Origin: Arthrobacter sp. 135MFCol5.1
GTDB lineage: Bacteria; Actinomycetota; Actinomycetes; Actinomycetales; Micrococcaceae
Length of the DNA: 64,000 bases
Direction of reading: 5' to 3'
Assembly: GCF_000374865.1 (NCBI RefSeq)
Contig: NZ_KB895455.1
Span: forward strand, 62,001-126,000
The position numbers and the translations under genes are program-made. Shown piece by piece: positions 58,725 to 64,000 of this stretch. Within the stretch, counting starts at the first letter, position 1. Each line of letters starts with the position of its first letter. The notes under the pieces are model-generated. The model saw nothing but the letters and a program-made list of their open reading frames with translations, ran no database searches and was not told where the DNA came from.

Positions 58725-59795
58725 TCACCAGCCGCTGCGGGTGGGAGTGTGGCCCTGGCGGGAAGATTCCGGCATGGTCATTTCCGCCCGCAGCCCGAGC
58801 AGCCGGACAGGACGGCCGGGCTCGATCTTCGCGGCAAGCTCCAGGGCGTGTGCGAGCACTTCCGCAGGGGCGGACGTTGCGGGGATCTTCCGGCCGTACG
58901 TTGTGGTGGTGAACGGCGCATAGCGCACCTTCAGGGTGAGGCCGACCACCGGCCGCTCTTCCGCGGCGACATCGTCCATGACGTGCGCTGCCAATTCCCT
59001 GAGGGCCCCGTCAATGTCCGCCGCCTCCGTCAGGTCGCGCTGAAAGGTGGTTTCCCGGCTGTGTCCCCGGGCCACCCACGGTGTGTCATCAACCACCCGC
59101 GACCCTTCGCCCCGTCCCAGCTGGGCGTACCACGGGCCCATCTTGGGACCGAACTCGGGCACCAGGTCCGCAGGGTTGGCCGCCGCGAGCTCGGCAACAG
59201 TTTTGATGCCAAGGGTGGCAAGCCGCCGCGACACCGCTTTTCCCACGCCCCACAGATCGATTGTGGGCCTGTCCCCCATCACGTGGAGCCAGTTCCCTTC
59301 CGTCAGCCGGAAAATGCCTGCGGGCTTGCCGAACCCCGTGGCCACCTTGGCCCGGACCAGGGTGTCCCCGATGCCGATGCTGCAGTGCAGCCTGGTTTCC
59401 GCCAGGACGGCGAGCTGCAGCTGCCTGGCGATGTCTTCTGGGACGCCGCCCTCAATCCCCACGAAGGCTTCGTCCCATCCCAGCACCTGGACCGTAGCGC
59501 CGGGCTGCGAGCGCAGGACCGCCATCACTTTCTCGGACGCGTCAAGGTATGCCTCATGATCCACGGGCAGGATGACCGCGTCCGGCACCTTCCGCGCGGC
59601 GATGCGCAGCGGCATGCCGGAGCCCACGCCGTAGGCCCTGGCTTCGTAGGACGCCGTGGACACCACGGCACGTTCGGTGGGGTCGCCGCGGCCACCCACG
59701 ATCACGGGCTTGCCCGCGAGCTCCGGCCTGCGGAGCACTTCGACGGCAGCGATGAACTGGTCCAGGTCCACGTGCAGCACCCATGGTTCGTTCAC
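58725..59795 (-). CDS. dinB: Y-family DNA polymerase (DinB / Pol IV-like)
   Basis: Translesion polymerase of 356 residues. Metal aspartate in VLHVDLDQFIAAVEVLRRP at the N-terminus, SYEARAYGVGSGMPLR, the second acidic pair in LGWDEAFVGIEG near residue 105, and thumb region IDLWGVGKAVSRRLATLGI. The palm motif reads GWDEAF where S(I/V)DEAF is usual, and no clear QLxLF clamp-binding motif is visible at the C-terminus (RQGHTPTRSGW). GTG (VNEPWVLHV) is preferred because earlier in-frame codons enter the divergent promoter region. It may be a diverged DinB group. Confidence 0.85.
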   Translation of the reverse strand: MNEPWVLHVDLDQFIAAVEVLRRPELAGKPVIVGGRGDPTERAVVSTASYEARAYGVGSGMPLRIAARKVPDAVILPVDHEAYLDASEKVMAVLRSQPGATVQVLGWDEAFVGIEGGVPEDIARQLQLAVLAETRLHCSIGIGDTLVRAKVATGFGKPAGIFRLTEGNWLHVMGDRPTIDLWGVGKAVSRRLATLGIKTVAELAAANPADLVPEFGPKMGPWYAQLGRGEGSRVVDDTPWVARGHSRETTFQRDLTEAADIDGALRELAAHVMDDVAAEERPVVGLTLKVRYAPFTTTTYGRKIPATSAPAEVLAHALELAAKIEPGRPVRLLGLRAEMTMPESSRQGHTPTRSGW

Positions 59796-59892
59796 AGCCC
59801 CAGTCTGCCCGGGCCAGGCGCCGCGCACCAGCGTCCCGGGGCCCGCGGTTGGATCCGCACAGTAAATGCATACTGCCCGGTTAGCCTTAGCC

Positions 59893-60627
59893 ATGACCTA
59901 CGTTGACCTCAGCGCCGAAAGCGCCACCGCCGGCGGCTCGCCTTCCTTGGGCGGCTATCTGGCCACGCCGGAGGGCCAAGGCCCTTTCCCCGGCGTCGTA
60001 ATGATCCACGAGGCCTTTGGCCTGACCGACCAGACCCGCAGGCACGCCGACAGGATGGCCCGGGCCGGCTACCTGACCTTGGCAGTGGATCTGTTCAGCG
60101 AGGGCGGGGCGCGCCGCTGCCTGGTCAGCACCATGCGCAGCATGACTGCCGGCACCGGCAGGGCATTCACGGACATCGCCACGGCGCGGAAGTGGCTTGC
60201 CGCCTCCCCGCAATCAACCGGAAAAACCGGCGTGATCGGTTTTTGCATGGGCGGCGGCTTCGCGCTGCTGGTGGCCAAGGACGGTTTCGACGCAGCCGCG
60301 GTCAATTACGGTCGCCTGCCCGGCAACCTGGACGACGCCCTCCGCGGCGCCTGCCCCATCGTGGCCAACTACGGCGGCGCGGACAGGCCCCTGAAGGGGG
60401 CCGCTGCCCGGCTCGAATCAGCCCTGGACAGGCTGGGAATCGAACACAGCGTCAAGGAGTTCCCCGGCGCCGGCCACGCCTTCCTGAACGACACCGACGA
60501 AGGACCCGTGGTCCTTCGTCCGCTCATGCGCGTGATGGGCATCGGGCCGGACCCGGACTCCGCCCCGGAGGCCTGGCAGCGGATCGAGGACTACTTTGCC
60601 CGCCACCTGAAGGACTCCGCTGCCTGA
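59893..60627 (+). CDS. Dienelactone hydrolase family protein
   Basis: Alpha/beta hydrolase of 244 residues. The Glu in VMIHEAFGLTDQTR, nucleophile Cys in IGFCMGGGFALLVA near residue 120, Asp region (NYGGADRPLKGA) and His in FPGAGHAFLND match the dienelactone hydrolase triad. It could hydrolyse dienelactone-type products of aromatic breakdown, though no chlorocatechol genes are near. ATG is taken at MTYVDLS; an in-frame ATG nine codons earlier overlaps the divergent dinB control region. Confidence 0.87.
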   Translation: MTYVDLSAESATAGGSPSLGGYLATPEGQGPFPGVVMIHEAFGLTDQTRRHADRMARAGYLTLAVDLFSEGGARRCLVSTMRSMTAGTGRAFTDIATARKWLAASPQSTGKTGVIGFCMGGGFALLVAKDGFDAAAVNYGRLPGNLDDALRGACPIVANYGGADRPLKGAAARLESALDRLGIEHSVKEFPGAGHAFLNDTDEGPVVLRPLMRVMGIGPDPDSAPEAWQRIEDYFARHLKDSAA

Positions 60628-60663
60628 CGCACCGGGCCCGCCCGGACATCAAGGAGGAAACGC

Positions 60664-60703
60664 CGACGGCGGACCGCCCCACCCAAGGGACGGCCCGCCG
60701 TCG
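60664..60703. terminator. Hairpin between convergent genes
   Basis: CGACGGCGG (60664-60672) pairs with CCGCCGTCG (60695-60703) around a 22-base loop, 36 bases after the hydrolase stop and 24 before the permease stop. Probably bidirectional; no T-run. Confidence 0.6.
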
Positions 60704-60727
60704 AACGTTGCTCAGGAAGATCCGGCG

Positions 60728-62188
60728 TCAGCTGTAGAGCTCGCTCTTGGGCTGGTTGCCCTTGACCTTCTGCCAGCCAAGCCACAGGACCACCGCGAAG
60801 AACGGGATGGTGGCCAGCGTCCAGAGGCCCAGGTAGAACACCTCGCCGTCCTTGCTGGTCATGGTGTCGAAGCCAATGAGCACGGTGATGGCCAGCAGGC
60901 CCAGCAGGCCGGCCCAACTGGTCCACGGCGAACCCGGCATCGGCAGGGTGGACGTGATGCCCTTGCGGCGGCGCAACACGATTTGGCTCGCGAAGATGGA
61001 GCCCCAGCAGAAGATCACGCCGATCGAGGCGGTGTTCAAGGCGAGGTCGAACGCGTGCGAGCCGCCCAGCCAGATGTTCAGCAGGATGCCCACCAGGTAG
61101 AACGCGGCGATCGCAAGGATGGCGGCATACGGGACGTGCCGCTTGGACATGCGGGTGAGCCACTGCGGGGCGTGGCCGTTGTTGGCCATGGTGCGGAAGA
61201 CGCGGCCGATCGAGTAGAGGCCGGAGTTGCAGGAGGAGAGGGCGGCGGTGATCACGATCATGTTCATCACGTCACCCACCCAGCCCAGGCCCATCTGGCC
61301 GAAGACGGTAACGAACGGGGAGGTCCCGGCCTTGTACTGGTCCGAGGGCAGCAGCATCGCCAGCAGCAGGACGGAGCCCACGTAGAACACCACGATGCGC
61401 AGTACGACGGCGCGGATCGCCTTGGGCACCTCGCGTTCCGGCTTTTGCATCTCGCCGGCAGTGACGCCGACCAGCTCGATGCCGTTGTAGGCAAAGATGA
61501 CGGCATTCAGGACCAGGACCATCACCAGCGCACCCTTGGGGAACATGCCGCCCTCGGCCGCGAAGAGGTTGTTGACGGAGGCGTGCCCGTCACCCACTTG
61601 GGCGTTGGTGACCACCATGAACGTGCCCACCACCAGGAAGGTCAGGATGGCGCCCACCTTGAGGCAGGATGCCCAGAATTCGAACTCGCCGAACGCCTTG
61701 ACGCTCAGGAGGTTCACGGCCACGAGGAGCGCCAGCGCGGCGATGGCCGAGGCTTCCACGGGGACATTGGGGAAGAAGAACTGGAAGTACAGGCCGATCG
61801 CGATGAGTTCGGCGATGCCGGTCATGCCCCAGTTGATGAAGTACATCCAGCCGGACATGTACGCGCCCTTTTTGCCGAACATCTCGCCGGCGTAGCTCAC
61901 CAGGGAGCCTGAGGTCTGCCGGTACATGATGAGTTCGCCCAGGGCCCGCATGAGCAGGTAGGCGATGACGCCGGCGATGGCGTAGGAGAAGATCAGGGCC
62001 GGGCCGGTGGAGGCGAGCCGGCCGCCGGCTCCCATGAAGAGGCCCACGCCGATGGCGCCGCCCATGGCGATCATGGTGACGTGGCGTCGGCCCAGGGTCT
62101 TGCTGTAGCCCTCGGCGCTGAGGGAGGAGTCGACGGCGGCGGTTGCCGCGGCGGTGTTCTTGAGGTCTGTGGGGGTACTTTGAGGCAC
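60728..62188 (-). CDS. Amino acid permease (AnsP/CycA-like, APC family)
   Basis: Twelve-span transporter of 486 residues. LGRRHVTMIAMGGAIGVGLF is the amino acid transporter signature; SLVSYAGEMFGKKGAYMSGW, FINWGMTGIAELIAIGLYFQ and FAYNGIELVGVTAGEMQKPE follow. It resembles L-asparagine (AnsP) and D-Ser/D-Ala/Gly (CycA) permeases; substrate not fixed. GTG (VPQSTPT) is chosen because AAGGAAC stands just before it; an ATG 11 codons earlier has no ribosome site. An 8-base inverted repeat lies in the promoter gap. Confidence 0.88.
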   Translation of the reverse strand: MPQSTPTDLKNTAAATAAVDSSLSAEGYSKTLGRRHVTMIAMGGAIGVGLFMGAGGRLASTGPALIFSYAIAGVIAYLLMRALGELIMYRQTSGSLVSYAGEMFGKKGAYMSGWMYFINWGMTGIAELIAIGLYFQFFFPNVPVEASAIAALALLVAVNLLSVKAFGEFEFWASCLKVGAILTFLVVGTFMVVTNAQVGDGHASVNNLFAAEGGMFPKGALVMVLVLNAVIFAYNGIELVGVTAGEMQKPEREVPKAIRAVVLRIVVFYVGSVLLLAMLLPSDQYKAGTSPFVTVFGQMGLGWVGDVMNMIVITAALSSCNSGLYSIGRVFRTMANNGHAPQWLTRMSKRHVPYAAILAIAAFYLVGILLNIWLGGSHAFDLALNTASIGVIFCWGSIFASQIVLRRRKGITSTLPMPGSPWTSWAGLLGLLAITVLIGFDTMTSKDGEVFYLGLWTLATIPFFAVVLWLGWQKVKGNQPKSELYS

Positions 62189-62240
62189 AACTGTTCCTTG
62201 TGGGTTGGGGGTTGGCCGCATCCGGAATCCGTATGATATG

Positions 62241-62286
62241 GCTCACAAAATTCGGCCTTAGGGCCAAGAAACCAGCGATTGTGAGC
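62241..62286. promoter_or_regulatory. Inverted repeat upstream of the permease
   Basis: GCTCACAA (62241-62248) and TTGTGAGC (62279-62286), perfect 8-base arms 30 bases apart, with GGCC-ttag-GGCC inside (62254-62265). It lies 53 bases before the permease start and could be an operator or looped double site; no regulator is adjacent. Confidence 0.4.
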
Positions 62287-62392
62287 GTAAATCATCGAGT
62301 AGCCGAAGCTTCACGCGGCCTGTCCATACTACAAGACCGGGCGCCGGGTACGTGACGCGCGCTACACGGCACCCCCGGCGATAGGCTGAAGC

Positions 62393-63154
62393 ATGGCCAC
62401 AGCCCATCGCATACCACCCGCTCCACAGCCACAGCTGTACCGTTTTTCCCGACTGGACCTGGCGGCGCTCTGCCTCTACGTGGCCATCGCGGGATTCTTC
62501 GCTGCGGCCGGCGACCTGGTGGCCCCTTTCCTGCGGCAGATTGCGCCGTCCCCGGCCGCCGCCTCGTATGCGGTGAACCTGCTGTTCTATTCCTCGGTGG
62601 GAATCGTGGCGCTGTTGGCCGCCCGGAAAGTAGTGGCGCGCGACCTCAAAGTCCTGGCGACCCGGCCGTGGTTCACCCTGCTAATGGTTCCGGCCGCGGT
62701 CATCGCGATGCTGGTCCTGACCGCGGTCCTGGTGGCGCTGAACGGGCAGGTGGAAACGTCCGCCAACCAGGCAGGCCTGCAGGCCCTGATACAGCAGGTG
62801 CCGCCCTGGCTCATGGTGCCGCTGTTGGTGGTGGTGGGACCATTCGTGGAGGAATACATCTTCCGCCACCTGCTGATCGGCAAGCTGGGCAGGCGGGTGA
62901 ACATCTGGATCTGCTGCGTCCTGTCGGCAGTGCTGTTCGCGGCGATGCACATCGTGGGGCAGGAGGCCATCACCCTCACGGCACTGCTTCCCTACCTGGC
63001 CATGGGGGCCACGCTGGTGTTCGTCTACGTATGGACCGGGAAGAACGTCATGTTTTCCTATTTCGTCCACGCCGCCAAGAACCTGCTGGCCGTGGTCCTG
63101 GTCTACTCCATCCCGCCGGAACTGTTCGAGCAGATGCAGCACGTCCAGGCGTAA
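62393..63154 (+). CDS. CPBP-family intramembrane metalloprotease
   Basis: Membrane protein of 253 residues with about seven spans. The motifs EEYIFRHLLIG (EExxxR) near residue 160, LFAAMHIVG with a conserved His and YFVHAAKNLLAVVLV with another are those of the CAAX protease/bacteriocin-processing (ABI) family. Members cleave membrane-buried peptides or give bacteriocin self-immunity; no bacteriocin genes are visible nearby. ATG follows AGGCTGAAGC, a weak site. It is divergent from the permease. Confidence 0.88.
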   Translation: MATAHRIPPAPQPQLYRFSRLDLAALCLYVAIAGFFAAAGDLVAPFLRQIAPSPAAASYAVNLLFYSSVGIVALLAARKVVARDLKVLATRPWFTLLMVPAAVIAMLVLTAVLVALNGQVETSANQAGLQALIQQVPPWLMVPLLVVVGPFVEEYIFRHLLIGKLGRRVNIWICCVLSAVLFAAMHIVGQEAITLTALLPYLAMGATLVFVYVWTGKNVMFSYFVHAAKNLLAVVLVYSIPPELFEQMQHVQA

Positions 63155-63174
63155 GCCGGCGCTCGGTCCCGGCG

Positions 63175-64000
63175 TCAGTCCGCCAGCGTGTACCCGCGCA
63201 CCGTGAAGCGGTGCGTGCCGCTGGTCCGCCCCGTGATGTAGACCTTGGTGCCGCCGGCCGTGTTCGTGCCGCCCAGGTAGCGGTAGCTTTCACCCGGGTT
63301 GTAGGTGGCAGGAGTATCCGGATCTGCGGGCAGCCCGGGTCCAAACTCAATCACGTCCGCGCCCACCCGGTACGTGCCGGTACCGCCCACCAGCTGGAAG
63401 GTTCCGTGCGCACCTGCCGGCTCCACGCCGTCGAGCACCCCGCCGGGCTGGAAGGTCAGCTCGAGCGCGAAAGCCGTGTGCGTTCCTTCGAACCCAATGT
63501 CCAGGCCTACCTCCCCGCCTGCTGCCTTGATCCTGATCTCCGTGGCAAGCCGGTGGACGTCGGCGGCGCGCGAACTGAACTCCATGCCCGCGCTGAAACG
63601 GCCTTCATGCTCCAAGGCGTATATGCCATCAGGGTGCTGCCTGGCCGGCGGCAGGGGCTGGTAGAAGTTGGCTTCCAGCTGCTCGGCGAGCACCAGCACG
63701 CCGCCCTGCCGCACCGTGTCCTGGCTGCGGAAAGGGCCCAGGTCGAAGAAACTCCTGGACAGCCGCAGATCGGACAGCACGGCCGCGCCGTGCCCGAAGC
63801 GGAGGAAGGTGGGGTTGGTGGCAAGCCCGGAGCCGACGCCCGGAACCAGGGGGTCGCAGCCGCCGAACACGGTGGCCACGGACCCTGCTCCGCGGAACCG
63901 GTAGGCGCCGCAACTCTCGAGCGCCGCCGCGGCCGGAGCGAGGGGTGCCGGCAGCGCGGCGGCGTGCGACGGCGGATCGGCCGGCAGGGCCGCTGACAGC
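63175..64000 (-). CDS. Uncharacterised protein, C-terminal part (runs off the right edge)
   Basis: At least 275 residues are open to the edge of the window with no convincing internal start. The visible part is beta-rich: FLRFGHGAAVLSDLRLSRSFF, LAEQLEANFYQPLPPARQ, VGLDIGFEGTHTAFALELTF, GTFQLVGGTGTYRVGADVIE and a final RYLGGTNTAGGTKVYITGR. It could be the C-terminal sandwich of a secreted polysaccharide-active or heparinase-like protein, but this is a guess. An in-frame GTG giving MATVFGGCD may be an alternative start; reading continues through an Ala/Pro-rich stretch beyond it. Confidence 0.6.
   Translation of the reverse strand, partial: LSAALPADPPSHAAALPAPLAPAAAALESCGAYRFRGAGSVATVFGGCDPLVPGVGSGLATNPTFLRFGHGAAVLSDLRLSRSFFDLGPFRSQDTVRQGGVLVLAEQLEANFYQPLPPARQHPDGIYALEHEGRFSAGMEFSSRAADVHRLATEIRIKAAGGEVGLDIGFEGTHTAFALELTFQPGGVLDGVEPAGAHGTFQLVGGTGTYRVGADVIEFGPGLPADPDTPATYNPGESYRYLGGTNTAGGTKVYITGRTSGTHRFTVRGYTLAD

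Overview
The window is 64 kb of GC-rich, tightly packed DNA. Codon use is strongly GC-biased, genes often overlap by 1 to 4 bases (ATGA, GTGA), and GTG and TTG starts are common. The gene set (ANTAR regulator, DUF6480, DUF6153-like and SPW proteins, CsoR-type and IdeR/DtxR-type operators, a LAxTG cell-wall sorting signal, a chromosomal paa regulon) points to an actinobacterium of the Micrococcaceae, Arthrobacter/Pseudarthrobacter-like. This is inference from gene content, not from a marker gene. I see no rRNA, tRNA, phage, transposase or CRISPR. No gene-free gap exceeds 300 bases.

Layout. 0-2.8 kb (minus strand): the start of an acetyl-CoA synthetase behind a phosphoribosyltransferase-hydrolase fusion, a Trypco1 protein and an SPW membrane protein. 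3-5.3 kb: PadR regulator, DUF1048 protein and a DrrAB-type ABC exporter. 5.3-8.4 kb: a candidate cobalamin riboswitch followed by two exported phosphoesterases. 8.4-13.2 kb: VIT-family metal transporter and an IdeR-box-controlled ferric iron ABC importer (FbpABC type). 13.4-15.8 kb: small protein, NhaA, PAS-ANTAR regulator. 15.9-19.3 kb: copper island (CsoR-type operator, CPH-type P1B ATPase, His-rich DUF6153-like protein, DUF305 lipoprotein). 19.4-25 kb: low-molecular-weight phosphatase, LCP protein, PhoD, histidine phosphatase, NnrD. 25.3-33.7 kb: FAD monooxygenase with an unknown partner, S9 peptidase, DUF2945 protein, sulfide:quinone oxidoreductase, GNAT, acetate kinase, VOC protein.

34.1-40.8 kb: a sugar-acid catabolic cassette (FucD-type dehydratase, FAH/AraD1 protein, aldehyde dehydrogenase, GntR regulator, MFS importer) lying between ackA and pta. 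It is bounded on both sides by nearly identical copies of one bidirectional terminator hairpin.

40.8-57.7 kb: pta, then a dispersed phenylacetate (paa) regulon: paaI, paaK, paaR, paaZ, a second thioesterase, paaH, an enoyl-CoA hydratase and a thiolase. Four copies of a shared palindrome, the likely PaaR operator, tie it together. An HtrA lipoprotein, small proteins, a cell-wall-anchored trypsin-like protease, a tyrosine phosphatase and a GNAT lie between. The ring epoxidase genes paaABCDE are absent from the window. 57.7-64 kb: pentapeptide-repeat protein, CsbD, DinB-type polymerase, dienelactone hydrolase, amino acid permease, CPBP protease and a partial unknown gene.

The strongest unusual signals are (1) the riboswitch-phosphoesterase arrangement, (2) the hairpin-flanked cassette splitting ackA from pta, and (3) an array behind paaZ in which four 12-base cores face four reverse-complement cores, all at an exact 32-base period.
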